A stretch of 64,000 nucleotides of DNA from Cellulophaga tyrosinoxydans (GCF_900176415.1 NZ_FWXO01000001.1:674775-738774), one strand, 5' to 3'; shown: positions 45,977 to 55,310, numbered from the stretch's first letter. Program-made: numbers and translations. The notes: generated by a model not told the origin, from the sequence alone.

Positions 45977-46498
45977 TTATTTTATCATTCCTTTATCCTT
46001 GAACCGATCTCGTGCAGATTTCTTAGGCGCATTTTCAGGCTCAGGAGTTTTTATGCTTGCTTTTTCATCCGTTTCAGTAGCAGCTTTGTCTGAGCCCTCT
46101 GTAAAATCTTCTATAATATCTTTCCCTTTTTGAAATACCTTATCTAGGTTTTCTTTTTTGGTTTTATCTTCTGCAAATAGCACAGCAGATGCGATATAAG
46201 ATCCTATTAATGTGCCCACAATCGCAGAAGCAAAATATTGAATATAAAAGGCGTTAAACGGAGTAACAAAACTTACAATAGCTCCAAACAATACAAATAC
46301 TACAGTAACCCAAACCAAGCGAATTAAAAATGGTTGCAGGTGAATAAAACCCTTTTTATTTTCTGGTTTCATCTGCAGTTTTTTGGAATTGGAAATTTTA
46401 TTTACCAATCGGTATATTTTATTGTCTTTGGACTCTCGCCAATACCAAAGAATACCAAATAGAATAGCAGCTACGAATACAATTATTTCTAAAGTCAT
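45977..46498 (-). CDS. Membrane protein of the AAA operon, unknown
   Basis: A 173-residue protein with a first helix (3-21), two close helices (about 59-79 and 84-107), a basic loop in between, and a polar, Lys/Glu/Pro-rich cytoplasmic tail of about 65 residues. Its start overlaps the previous gene's stop by 4 bases (ATGA), so it is translationally coupled. It is small and has no domain I recognise. Its charged tail could be a docking site for the operon's AAA or coiled-coil protein. Confidence 0.8.
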   Translation of the reverse strand: MTLEIIVFVAAILFGILWYWRESKDNKIYRLVNKISNSKKLQMKPENKKGFIHLQPFLIRLVWVTVVFVLFGAIVSFVTPFNAFYIQYFASAIVGTLIGSYIASAVLFAEDKTKKENLDKVFQKGKDIIEDFTEGSDKAATETDEKASIKTPEPENAPKKSARDRFKDKGMIK

Positions 46499-47745
46499 AA
46501 GGCGTATTTTTTATTATTTTCTAATATTTGTTTAATAACCCATTCTTTATACGAGTCATCCCATTTAGCATATAAGGTATAAAATAGTGCCTTATCATAC
46601 CAATATAAATGCACTGGATCTTTGGGCATAATCTTCACTAACAATTTCCAAATTAAGTCTTTTTGTTCTTGTTCTAAAGATGAATGTGGTTCATGCAAAA
46701 GCTTAATGTAATCCGTATCTACAAAATCGTTCAACTTTACATTTTTGTCAATTATCAATTTTTGAAAGTATAATTCCACTCCCGAAATTTTCTTTTGCAC
46801 ATCAATAGGAAGTTCATTTAAATACTTTTGGAATAAAAAGTGACTATCTAAAATTTCATGTAATGGATGCGCAGCTTTTTTAGCAAATTCTGCAAAAATA
46901 TGCTTCTTGATGCGGTCATACCTTGGTGATTTCATAGCGCTTTTAAAATCATCTTCTAATACAAGGTGACTCACCAATGTTTGCATTAATTCATCATGTT
47001 CTTTATGAAACAAAAGCACATCGTGAGCAGTATCTTGAATAGCATTTTTAAAGACTTTTTGATCTTCAAAAATGAGCATGTCTTTCATGGAATCTTTCAA
47101 CACAAAAACACCACCAAAAGCTCTTGTATAAAATGATCCCACTTGTAAAGTAATAGGATCTAGTTTTAATTTTCTTCCTCGTAAATCGCCATAGCGTTTG
47201 GCTGAATTTAATAGTTGCTGATGCACATCGCGATCTATAAAATTATTATTACGATTAAATAAATTTATAAACGCCTCTTGCTCCATTTGTTTTTCATCCA
47301 AATGGTGCAAAAGTGTAAATGTTACTTCTATTTTAGCATACCTAAGCAAATCAAAAGGCTCAAAAAAAGCATCGATATTCTGATCCATGTTGAGCACCAA
47401 AGCAGAATCTTTGGTTATGTCTCGAATTTCACGGTGGTATGCGGTAAAAACAGCCCTCATAACATCAACATCAAAACTATGCGAAGGCATGTGCACAGGT
47501 TTATCTTTCTGTTCTGGAGAAATTACAATAGCATTAACATTAGCCTCTCCAGTATTTAAATAATAATTTTCCCCTTTTTCAACTGCAATTTCAGGACTCC
47601 AGCCCATGCCATCCACGGCAAAGGTTTTTAGTTTAGTAGGCGTAACACCAAGCAAAGCTAAACATTCATTATAGCGACTAGCCAATGAACCAGATAACTG
47701 TACTAATGCTCCACCAAATAATCCTGCAGCTCTAAGTTTCTCCAT
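46495..47745 (-). CDS. Unknown cytoplasmic protein of the AAA operon
   Basis: A 416-residue soluble protein without signal or membrane segments. The N-terminal half mixes strands and helices, including LRAAGLFGGALVQLSGSLASRYNECLALL near 4-32, FAVDGMGWSPE near 42-52 and a VHMPSHSFDVDVMRAVF segment near 84-100. The C-terminal half is mostly helical, with LVSHLVLEDDFKSAMK near 260 and an aromatic-rich end. The start is coupled to the AAA gene's stop by TAATG; the stop overlaps the next gene by 4 bases. I cannot assign a family. Confidence 0.78.
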   Translation of the reverse strand: MEKLRAAGLFGGALVQLSGSLASRYNECLALLGVTPTKLKTFAVDGMGWSPEIAVEKGENYYLNTGEANVNAIVISPEQKDKPVHMPSHSFDVDVMRAVFTAYHREIRDITKDSALVLNMDQNIDAFFEPFDLLRYAKIEVTFTLLHHLDEKQMEQEAFINLFNRNNNFIDRDVHQQLLNSAKRYGDLRGRKLKLDPITLQVGSFYTRAFGGVFVLKDSMKDMLIFEDQKVFKNAIQDTAHDVLLFHKEHDELMQTLVSHLVLEDDFKSAMKSPRYDRIKKHIFAEFAKKAAHPLHEILDSHFLFQKYLNELPIDVQKKISGVELYFQKLIIDKNVKLNDFVDTDYIKLLHEPHSSLEQEQKDLIWKLLVKIMPKDPVHLYWYDKALFYTLYAKWDDSYKEWVIKQILENNKKYAL

Positions 47746-49709
47746 TATTTTCTTTCAGCATCAAATAATTTATTGGCAGCCAATTGCACATTTAAATCAT
47801 GTACTCTGCCTTCTACTTTTCGTTTAAAATCGGTATCCGCTATGGTGGCCACATTATCTAAATACCGAACGGTTTCTTGTCGTCTAATATCCGAGAAATT
47901 AAGACCTTTCATGTTTTGCTTCATCAATTCCTTTAACATTGAAAATTTAGTATCGTAGTCTTTTTTAAAGTATAAAGCAGGATCTGAGAACCATTCTTCA
48001 GGTAAATCAAAATCGGTTAAGCGCAATGATATGGCACTTTGAATATTTCGAATATCTCTAGACGAAAAGAAAGGAAATGATTTTTGTACTCTTTGGTATA
48101 ATTCTGCAAAAAACAAGTGTTGATCAGTACCAAATTTAGCCTCTGTTTCTTCGTATATTTCTACTATTTTGGCCTCAATAGGTTCGTCGGATTGATTCAA
48201 TATTTCTCCTAAATTTTTCGCCAATCCTTGTTCGCTTAAATAAGTGTAATTTTCAGGATTCTTCATGTTTACAAAATTGGGCATCGTTTTTTCAAACTTG
48301 CTCCACCATAAATAATCTTGATCTATAAAATCTGGAATTGTACGAGCACCATCTATTTTAAAACGGCCTTGTACACGTGAAATAACTGCTTTATCTAACA
48401 TCTCTGGCAAATTGGTAAACAATCCAATTGAGCTATTGCCGTAGTTTATGGCATAAGCGCCTTCGGTATATCTTAGAAAAACACCAATTACTTCTTTTAC
48501 TCCCGCGGAAACTCCTTGCGTAGTACGTTCTTGTAAATTGTTTTCAGCATCATCAATAGGTGCGAAAATTAATTTAGACGAGTCCTGCAAAGGCTTCATC
48601 CATTGTACCATTTTCTCCGCGGAACCTCCTTGAAACGTTGAAATCAGCGTATCTGGCATTGGATGAAACAAAAACGGAATATCAAGTGCGTCGCAATGTT
48701 CTTTTAATTTTGTAGCAATTGCTGCAATCAGCATACTTTTTCCTGTCCCTGGAATTCCGTAGCCCATAAAAACTGGCATAAATCCGCCTAATTCTTGAAA
48801 AGGATTCTTTTTTGCAACAAAATCATAACTCAGCATACGTTCTGTAAGTCGTTTTGCAAAATGCTTTGCATCGCGATTACCTACAATTTCTTCAAAGCGA
48901 ATTTTATTAAACTCTACACTTTTAGCTGTGCCTTCCAACACGTTTTCCCAACCAGAAACGGCAAACTCACTTTTTTCTAGCTTATAGGTACGGTCTGTTA
49001 TAGTTTCGGTGTATTCAAAAGAACTTAATCGCAATTGAATTTCTGCAATAATTGCCTCGAAAAAGACCACTGTAAAATTTAGCACCTCAGCATCTGAAGT
49101 AATTATTTCTGGATGATTTAAATACTTATCCAAGTAAAAAAGCATGCAAGATATTCCCTTAATTGGCGTCATTACTGATAGCTCAGGAATACCAGCAAAC
49201 TTATTTTTCATGACGCTTAAATCGTCTGAAGCCAAAGGTTTAAGCTCAAATAGAATACGATACGCTATTCCATGAAGCATATATGCCGTTGCCGTTTGCA
49301 ATTTGGAATCATATTCTCTCCGCTGCTGTGCGTCTAAAGTGGATTTTCTTTCGTTTAAACTCGATAATCCAGACGCATCAAAATAATTATCCTTTAACCA
49401 AATACCTATGGTTAAACCTTCTTGCAAGGCATATAGCGAATGGTTTAGGTTTAAAGGTATTGCTACAGAATCAATCAATAATCGCTTTTTTAAAGCAAGT
49501 ATGGATTTAGAAACTGAAACAACCTCATTGGCAGTGTTTCCGTTAGCTTTAGAGAGATAGAGTAAAATAGATTCATCTTTCTGATTCTTATCTCTACTTT
49601 TAGCTTTACCGCCTTGCTCCCACTGCACCCCTTTTAAATATGAAGTGGCTTCATTACGAAGGGCATCTAATTCGGCTAGTTTTATAGGAAATGTACTGTT
49701 GTGTTCCAT
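47745..49709 (-). CDS. AAA+ ATPase, core of an uncharacterised six-gene operon
   Basis: A 654-residue protein with a single AAA+ ATPase module. The N-terminal 290 residues are helical and lack a known domain. Walker A is GYGIPGTGKS at 316-325 (Lys324), Walker B is LIFAPIDDAEN at 380-390 (Asp386, Asp387), sensor 1 is FTNLPE with Asn433, and an arginine-finger region is RVQGRF at 445-450. A C-terminal helical lid follows. The DDAE form of Walker B departs from the common DE ending. The protein has no signal, so it is cytoplasmic. Both ends are coupled to neighbours by TAATG overlaps, which argues that it works as a complex with the two unknown proteins. Confidence 0.9.
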   Translation of the reverse strand: MEHNSTFPIKLAELDALRNEATSYLKGVQWEQGGKAKSRDKNQKDESILLYLSKANGNTANEVVSVSKSILALKKRLLIDSVAIPLNLNHSLYALQEGLTIGIWLKDNYFDASGLSSLNERKSTLDAQQRREYDSKLQTATAYMLHGIAYRILFELKPLASDDLSVMKNKFAGIPELSVMTPIKGISCMLFYLDKYLNHPEIITSDAEVLNFTVVFFEAIIAEIQLRLSSFEYTETITDRTYKLEKSEFAVSGWENVLEGTAKSVEFNKIRFEEIVGNRDAKHFAKRLTERMLSYDFVAKKNPFQELGGFMPVFMGYGIPGTGKSMLIAAIATKLKEHCDALDIPFLFHPMPDTLISTFQGGSAEKMVQWMKPLQDSSKLIFAPIDDAENNLQERTTQGVSAGVKEVIGVFLRYTEGAYAINYGNSSIGLFTNLPEMLDKAVISRVQGRFKIDGARTIPDFIDQDYLWWSKFEKTMPNFVNMKNPENYTYLSEQGLAKNLGEILNQSDEPIEAKIVEIYEETEAKFGTDQHLFFAELYQRVQKSFPFFSSRDIRNIQSAISLRLTDFDLPEEWFSDPALYFKKDYDTKFSMLKELMKQNMKGLNFSDIRRQETVRYLDNVATIADTDFKRKVEGRVHDLNVQLAANKLFDAERK

Positions 49710-50767
49710 TAATTTAATTTTAAACTTCGGATCTCAATAGGATCTTGAGTTAATGAATTTATTGTCTCTGGGATGTTGTCGTAAAGTGACTGCATTACCC
49801 TATGCGAGCAAAACAAATATTTCTTTTGTGGTTTTGCCTCCCAAACTTGTAACTGCTGTTTATTGAAAAAGCTACCTTCGGTAAAAGCCCCCGTAGAAAT
49901 TGCTTCATCTACACGAACCGAGATCGCATAAGCAGATAAATCGAATGTTTTTTCTACAATCCCCTTAAGAATTATATGGGTAATAGCAATTTCATCTTTA
50001 GCAAAAACACTGTGCAAAGGCCCAAGATCAAATTTTCTAATTTTTTTAGGATGTAAATGCTCTAGCTTTTTATCTATAGCATACGCCATCATATCTATTG
50101 GCATATCGCGGTCAGCAGTGTTTTCAAGCACTTTATAAATCTCCGATTTATAGTCTTCTAGTTTTTCTTTATACAAATCAAAATACATAAAGCAAATAAA
50201 AGGCCTATTGGTTGTTACGTCATAAAATGACCAACTCACCATGTATTGTGCTCCGAATTCATTGCCTTTAGCTGCTAAGATTTTACCCTGAACAAAACGC
50301 CTAAAAATATACTGTTGGTCCACCGAAGTATAATACACCAAACTTGCCGCTTGATGCAATTTATGTTCTGCTATAGGCTGCTTATCTTTTAGGAGTGTTT
50401 CTAAAAACTCGGCTTTTACCGATTCTAGTTTAGGCAACTTATTAATATGCTCTTGCTTTAATTCTAAATCGTTAAATAGATACCTAAACTCCAAATAATT
50501 CGGAAACCCAGATTCTGTTAAATCAATTCGCATTTTTTCATCAGCATCAAACAAATACTTTACCCGAAATGCTTCAAGCGAATAGGTTAATAAGCCCCCA
50601 TATTGCATAACGAAACTCGCCTCTACCGGAGTACATATTTTTTCATTAGCAATTTTTTCAACTAGTTCATTAAAGGCATGTGTTACAATTTTAAAATAGA
50701 CTTGATACTGTTCATTAGTTTCCAGAACAGCGCTATCTAAAGGTGTAACTATTTGATTTATTGACAT
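49709..50767 (-). CDS. Unknown protein of the AAA operon
   Basis: I start at the ATG at 50767 (352 residues); a TTG at 50782 lies inside the preceding repeat arm. The protein is soluble and mixed alpha/beta: a helical N-terminal 60 residues, a CTPVEASFVMQYGGLLTYSLE segment near 46-65, a QYMVSWSFYDVTTNRPFICFMYFD strand pair near 175-200 and a charged C-terminus. No motif for catalysis or nucleotide binding is visible and no family is recognised. The stop overlaps the AAA gene start by one base (TAATG). Confidence 0.78.
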   Translation of the reverse strand: MSINQIVTPLDSAVLETNEQYQVYFKIVTHAFNELVEKIANEKICTPVEASFVMQYGGLLTYSLEAFRVKYLFDADEKMRIDLTESGFPNYLEFRYLFNDLELKQEHINKLPKLESVKAEFLETLLKDKQPIAEHKLHQAASLVYYTSVDQQYIFRRFVQGKILAAKGNEFGAQYMVSWSFYDVTTNRPFICFMYFDLYKEKLEDYKSEIYKVLENTADRDMPIDMMAYAIDKKLEHLHPKKIRKFDLGPLHSVFAKDEIAITHIILKGIVEKTFDLSAYAISVRVDEAISTGAFTEGSFFNKQQLQVWEAKPQKKYLFCSHRVMQSLYDNIPETINSLTQDPIEIRSLKLN

Positions 50768-50769
50768 AT

Positions 50770-50872
50770 TTAAAGCCCCCAAACCCCCAATGGAGCTTAC
50801 TATTATGGGTGTATAATTTATTATTTCTTTTCAAATTCTTTACTATTCCCCCTTTGGGGGCTAGAGGCTTTT
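50770..50872. repeat. Palindromic intergenic repeat element
   Basis: The left arm (50770-50797) reads AAAGCCCCCAAACCCCCAAT and the right arm (50848-50872) holds CCCCCTTTGGGGGCTAGAGG. The arms are imperfect inverted copies ending in AAAGCC(CC)-type blocks, and the right arm folds on itself (CCCCC/GGGGG). Between them is AT-rich sequence of about 50 bases. The G/C-rich arms in AT-rich DNA look like the short palindromic repeats found between genes in many flavobacteria. It lies between the first and second genes of the AAA operon. Confidence 0.6.
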
Positions 50873-52217
50873 AGCTTAGCAAATCGTCTTCGGCAGCTTT
50901 TGGCTTTAGTGCTTGGGGTGCATCGGCACCAGCATCTTTCGTAGGCGCATTCCCATCCGTAGCATAATATTCTTCAAAAATCTCTTTCATATCAATACCA
51001 TAGCGGTTAGCGAAATCCTTTTGAATATCGGCATCTTTAACCCTGATTTCTTGAAGTGCTTCAGCATAGCTAGAATATACCCCTTGCATTACTTTTTCAT
51101 GCACAGGAATATTATCCATCATCTCTTGACGTGCTTTAGCACTTGCAGTATGCATAGATGCCAATGTCTGACCTATATGCTCATCTGTCTTAACTCCTAA
51201 ATGCTCTAAAATTGCAGCAAACTCCTGATCTGTTCTCGCCTTTAATGCCACAACATAACCATCGTAATATTTTAAACGTTCATCGGTATCACTTTTTAAT
51301 TTAGCACGATGTGTTTGTAGGTTACTACGTAAAGACGTTAATACTTTAATTGTTAAATTGTGTTTATGCACAAAACTATCTTTACTTGCAGCTAAAGTGG
51401 TATAGGCATTCTTCAAGCCTTCTAATTCTTCCACTTTTTGCTCAATAGTTGTTACTTTACCAATTGCCTCTGAATATTCTGTAGATTGCTTATCAGATAT
51501 TTCTTCAAGGCTTTGTCTAGCTTGCTTTAAAAGCGAGTATTGTTCCTCTAATTTGTCTTCAGTTTCTTTTTTCTTTTCTAAAGCTTTCGTGTGGTTTTTA
51601 CTAGCTTCTACAATGGCAACTTGCAATTTATCTTCAACCTCTTTAATCTCAACTTCGCGATTTTTTAAACGCCCAACCGCAGCCTGACTTTTATAGGAAA
51701 GTTCGTTCAATAATGTTTGCACATCGGCCGACTCTATTCGCTCCTGGAACATTGCTTTCGCTTTCATATCGGCTCCATCTCTGGTTTTTTGAGCAGCTAC
51801 CAATTCTTCTTCTCTTTTGCGAATTTTTGCTTTTCGCCCCCATAAGTTATTCCACCAGTTATCCTTTACATTTTCAGCACTCTCTAACTCAACCTTAGCG
51901 CGTTCCAATGCCTTTTGAGCAGAATCTATTACTTTTTGCTCCGCAGCATTTAGTGTCGAGAATTTTTCAAAAATAATACCTACTTCATCCTGATAGTCCG
52001 TAAGATCTTTAATAGCATCTAAAAGCGATTTTCTATCTTTTTCAGCCATGCCCACAACATCATCTAGTGTGGCATTTAATATTTTTTGACGCACTTCAGG
52101 ATCATCTTCCTGTGCAAGTTTGGACTTCATTTGGTCCACAGCTTTTCCCCAATTTACATCTACTTTTTCGGGTTTTGAGGTGGATTCGGTTTCTAAAAGG
52201 TCAAAATCATCAGCCAT
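50871..52217 (-). CDS. Long coiled-coil cytoplasmic protein, first gene of the AAA operon
   Basis: I start at the ATG at 52217 (MADDFDLLETES, 448 residues); the TTG at 52295 adds an unlikely leader. After an acidic N-terminus the protein is almost entirely helical with heptad-rich coiled coils (about 105-320), for example KALERAKVELESAENV, LKNREVEIKEVEDKLQVA and KQARQSLEEISDKQS. A second helical region (330-415) includes LRSNLQTHRAKLKSDTDERL. The tail is Ala/Pro-rich and ends LLS. It has no signal or membrane helix. It could be a scaffold or filament-like partner, perhaps a substrate of the AAA protein; it is only loosely like TelA-type proteins, so I do not use that name. Confidence 0.83.
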   Translation of the reverse strand: MADDFDLLETESTSKPEKVDVNWGKAVDQMKSKLAQEDDPEVRQKILNATLDDVVGMAEKDRKSLLDAIKDLTDYQDEVGIIFEKFSTLNAAEQKVIDSAQKALERAKVELESAENVKDNWWNNLWGRKAKIRKREEELVAAQKTRDGADMKAKAMFQERIESADVQTLLNELSYKSQAAVGRLKNREVEIKEVEDKLQVAIVEASKNHTKALEKKKETEDKLEEQYSLLKQARQSLEEISDKQSTEYSEAIGKVTTIEQKVEELEGLKNAYTTLAASKDSFVHKHNLTIKVLTSLRSNLQTHRAKLKSDTDERLKYYDGYVVALKARTDQEFAAILEHLGVKTDEHIGQTLASMHTASAKARQEMMDNIPVHEKVMQGVYSSYAEALQEIRVKDADIQKDFANRYGIDMKEIFEEYYATDGNAPTKDAGADAPQALKPKAAEDDLLS

Positions 52218-52448
52218 AATATTGGTTGTGTTTAAAGGATTATTAATTGGTATCAATTTCGGTAAAAAAAACGAGTTTGAAAAAACAACTTTCAAAAGGT
52301 TTTAACTATTGGTAGTAGAAAAAATATTTTTGTTACGTTTAGTCGATAAAAAAATTAATAATACTATACTTACAACTTCTTCTTATAACCTAACTTTTAG
52401 CACTTATAGTGGGATATTCCCTATTTTTACAACTAGCTATTTAGATTC

Positions 52449-53297
52449 ATGAAAAAAAGACATTTTTTATCATTTGTAGTACTACTTATTTTTAGTACTA
52501 CTGCTATATCTCAAAATGTAATCTGTTCTACTCAAGACAAAGAAGCTTTTGAAGCTAAAATAAAACAGATTTCTAAGTTCGAGAAAAAAGGTATGGGTGA
52601 AACTATGGTTGCCATTGGCAAAACTTTTTTAGGCACACCCTATGTGGCGAAGACTTTGGAAATAGGCGAAACAGAATCGCTTGTTGTTAACCTTCATGAA
52701 CTTGATTGCACCACTTTTGTGGAGAATGTTTTAGCATTTACATTAGTAAAACAAAGTGATTCTACTTCTTTTAATCAATTTACAAAGACTCTTGAAACCA
52801 TTCGGTATAAAAATGGTGTTCTGAACGGATATCCATCACGTTTACATTATTTTACGGAGTGGATATCAAACAATCAGTTTAAGGGTATTATAACCGATAT
52901 TACCGCAGCTATTGGCGGAAAAGTTATCTCAAAAGAAATAAACTTTATGAGTACGCATCGTGATTTATATCCTTTTTTAAAAGATAACGATGCCAATCTT
53001 GAAAAGATAAAAGAATCGGAAAACTATTTAAATAGTCAAGAATTTTGCCTTCTGCCACAAAACGAAATTGCAGCCAATGAGCATTTAATACAATCGGGTG
53101 ATATTATTGCGCTAACTACTTCTATAAAAGGATTAGATATTACTCACACAGGCATTGCAACCCGAGAAAAAGATGGTCGAATTCATTTATTACACGCCTC
53201 TACTTCTGGCGAAGTAAAAGTTTCTGAAGAACCATTAGTGGATTACTTAAAGGGAGTAAAAAATAATACGGGCATTATGGTAGCGAGGGTACAATAA
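52449..53297 (+). CDS. DUF1460 (N-acetylmuramoyl-L-alanine amidase-like) exported protein
   Basis: A 282-residue protein with a signal peptide (cut near 22, TAISQN). The DUF1460/PF07313 domain has the probable catalytic Cys87 in LHELDCTTFVENVLAF, then GYPSRLHYFTEWI near 134-147. GLDITHTGIAT near 238 and IHLLHASTSGEV near 254 hold the conserved His. These are NlpC/P60-like cysteine hydrolases of murein peptide or muropeptides in the periplasm; the exact bond is inferred from family knowledge. It is divergent from the AAA operon, sharing 231 bases of upstream DNA. Confidence 0.88.
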   Translation: MKKRHFLSFVVLLIFSTTAISQNVICSTQDKEAFEAKIKQISKFEKKGMGETMVAIGKTFLGTPYVAKTLEIGETESLVVNLHELDCTTFVENVLAFTLVKQSDSTSFNQFTKTLETIRYKNGVLNGYPSRLHYFTEWISNNQFKGIITDITAAIGGKVISKEINFMSTHRDLYPFLKDNDANLEKIKESENYLNSQEFCLLPQNEIAANEHLIQSGDIIALTTSIKGLDITHTGIATREKDGRIHLLHASTSGEVKVSEEPLVDYLKGVKNNTGIMVARVQ

Positions 53298-53368
53298 AGC
53301 ACCCTCTAGCTTCTACAAAGAAGTGGGCTCTTACTATCTCTAAGTGTTCACTTCCACATTTCGGGATT

Positions 53369-54160
53369 TTAGCGTTTTAAACACCACGCTATACCACCCA
53401 ACAAATGTTGTCTAAATTTTGGATTGTCATAGGACGCTAAAGTGTGCCCTAATCCCGTATAAAATGCTCGTCCACCATCAAATTCATGATACCAAGCAAT
53501 TGGGTGATTATCTCCATTTTTGCCTCCTTCATAACTTGTTTCATCCAAAGACATTAAAACATTTAAATCGGGGTTTATATTTTTAAAATTATACCACTCA
53601 TCAAAATGCATCCAAGTGTCTTCTAAATGTGCAGTCGCAGGATTGTTTTTGTCAACAACCATTATTTTTGCTTCTTGCTGTTTTGGATGATTTAAAAAAT
53701 AGGCTCCAACCAATTTACCATACCATGGCCATTCATATTCCGTATCCGTGGCAGCATGTACACCCATAAAACTTCCTCCATTATTAATGTAAGATTTAAA
53801 AGCATTTTGTTGCTCTTCGCCCAAAACATCTTGCGTAGTACTTAAAAACAATACTAATTGGTATTTTTTAAGATTCGCTGCATTAAATTGCAATGAATCT
53901 TCGGTTTGGGTAATTTCAAAATTATTCTCCAAGCCTAATTCTTTCAACGTTTCTACCCCTTTTTCAATTGCTTCATGACGATAGCCAGCAGTTTTTGTAA
54001 AAACTAGAATTTGCGGTTTAAGAGCTGCTAATTTCTTTTGAGAAGTTTTTAACGGCTCCGGATAATGTAAATCAACCTGCTGATTAATTTTTGAACTTCC
54101 ACAAGAGCCAAACAATATAATCGTGAGCACTACCAAGATACTTTTAAAAATAATTTTCAT
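53369..54160 (-). CDS. ThuA domain lipoprotein
   Basis: A 263-residue protein with a lipobox (ILFGSC, Cys20) after a hydrophobic signal, so it is anchored in the envelope. The ThuA/PF06283 class I glutamine amidotransferase-like fold shows ILVFTKTAGYRHEAI near 51, FLSTTQDVL near 110, GGSFMGVHAATDTEYEWPWY near 133, and RAFYTGLGHTLASYDN near 230. ThuA-like proteins occur in sugar-utilisation loci, and some act on trehalose or related disaccharides, but the family's reaction is not settled. It lies 86 bases from the AraC gene, on the same strand. Confidence 0.9.
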   Translation of the reverse strand: MKIIFKSILVVLTIILFGSCGSSKINQQVDLHYPEPLKTSQKKLAALKPQILVFTKTAGYRHEAIEKGVETLKELGLENNFEITQTEDSLQFNAANLKKYQLVLFLSTTQDVLGEEQQNAFKSYINNGGSFMGVHAATDTEYEWPWYGKLVGAYFLNHPKQQEAKIMVVDKNNPATAHLEDTWMHFDEWYNFKNINPDLNVLMSLDETSYEGGKNGDNHPIAWYHEFDGGRAFYTGLGHTLASYDNPKFRQHLLGGIAWCLKR

Positions 54161-54246
54161 AGGGTGTTTTCTTTATTAAGAGCTAAATTTCGGTATTTCT
54201 TTTAAATAAGACTATAAACAACGTCTTAAAATATACTAATAATGTG

Positions 54247-55134
54247 TTATCCGGCTAAAGCCATTAAATACTTCTTAGGAGTTGTTCCATATTTTTTCTT
54301 GAATGCGGAAATAAAATGACTCGCAGTACTGTACCCTACTTTAAGTCCTACTTCGTTTACATTATGATGGCCACTTTCCAACATTTTACGCGCAAATTCC
54401 ATTTTATAATCAAACAAAAAACTAAATACCGAATCCCCATAAATTTGTTTAAAGCCTTCTTTTAGCTTTTTTAAGGGCAAGCTAATTTCTTCCGACAATT
54501 CTGCTAACGTTGGCGGTTCAGCCATACGATTAATGATGATTTCTTTTGCCTTGCGAATTTTACGAATATTATCTTCATCTACCAAAAACGGACATTGCTC
54601 TATATCCGAATCGCTGCTCTTATTAAAATAAAGTGCTGTGAGTTCATATACCTTTCCTTTAATATACAATTCTTTAATAGATGGGTGTAGATTGTAATTC
54701 ATAATCTGACTCAGAATTACAGCTATTGCAGGGCTAAATGCTTCTTGGTTGTAATATTTCTTCTCTTTATTGTCCTTACTTAAAAACGGAATATAATCGG
54801 CTTCGTTAGAGAATAATGAATGAAATTTCTGAATAGTCATTACAATAGATACAAGCCACGAATTTGCATTTAGCTCTAAATTTAAAGGCAAATCTACCTG
54901 AGTATTGTACAATAAAAGAGAATTTTCCTCCGTAACATCCAAAGCATAACGCCCATCATTAAATATAAATTTAGCACTTCCTTTTAAGCAAAAATGAAAC
55001 TGAATATAAGAGCTATCTATCTCTCTTGTAACTTTTTGCACATGACTATCATCATTCTGAATTTTTAACACAAAAATGCCTTGATCTATTAAAACTTCTT
55101 CAAATGAACCTTTAGCGGTATTTTTTTGTTCCAT
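54247..55134 (-). CDS. AraC family transcriptional regulator
   Basis: I start at the ATG at 55134 (MEQKNTAKGSFEEV, 295 residues); a TTG at 55152 adds six residues. The N-terminal half is a cupin-like sensing domain with FHFCLKGSAKFIF near 46 and a strand pair after it. The C-terminal half has the two HTH motifs of AraC: PPTLAELSEEISLPLKKLKEGFK near 206 and VNEVGLKVGYSTASHFISAFKKKYGTTPKKY near 255-285, the second being the family signature. It is divergent from hemA, with 206 bases between starts, so it is a good candidate for controlling haem synthesis in response to iron or haem. This is inferred. Confidence 0.9.
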   Translation of the reverse strand: MEQKNTAKGSFEEVLIDQGIFVLKIQNDDSHVQKVTREIDSSYIQFHFCLKGSAKFIFNDGRYALDVTEENSLLLYNTQVDLPLNLELNANSWLVSIVMTIQKFHSLFSNEADYIPFLSKDNKEKKYYNQEAFSPAIAVILSQIMNYNLHPSIKELYIKGKVYELTALYFNKSSDSDIEQCPFLVDEDNIRKIRKAKEIIINRMAEPPTLAELSEEISLPLKKLKEGFKQIYGDSVFSFLFDYKMEFARKMLESGHHNVNEVGLKVGYSTASHFISAFKKKYGTTPKKYLMALAG

Positions 55135-55310
55135 ATTTTTACTTTTCTTCAATCGCTTTATTTAGAAAGGTTCTAAATAAAAACGATTTAAAACCCCATC
55201 ATTGCTATAAAATTACTACAATTCAGCGTAATACTATCCAAATACAATTAAAAAAACTTGCAACGATACTAATTGTTCCGCTAGCGTTATTTTTATACAA
55301 TAGATGCACT

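Noticed and set aside
50871-52217. TelA-like (toxic anion resistance) protein
   Set aside because: There is only a loose coiled-coil resemblance; no family signature is certain.
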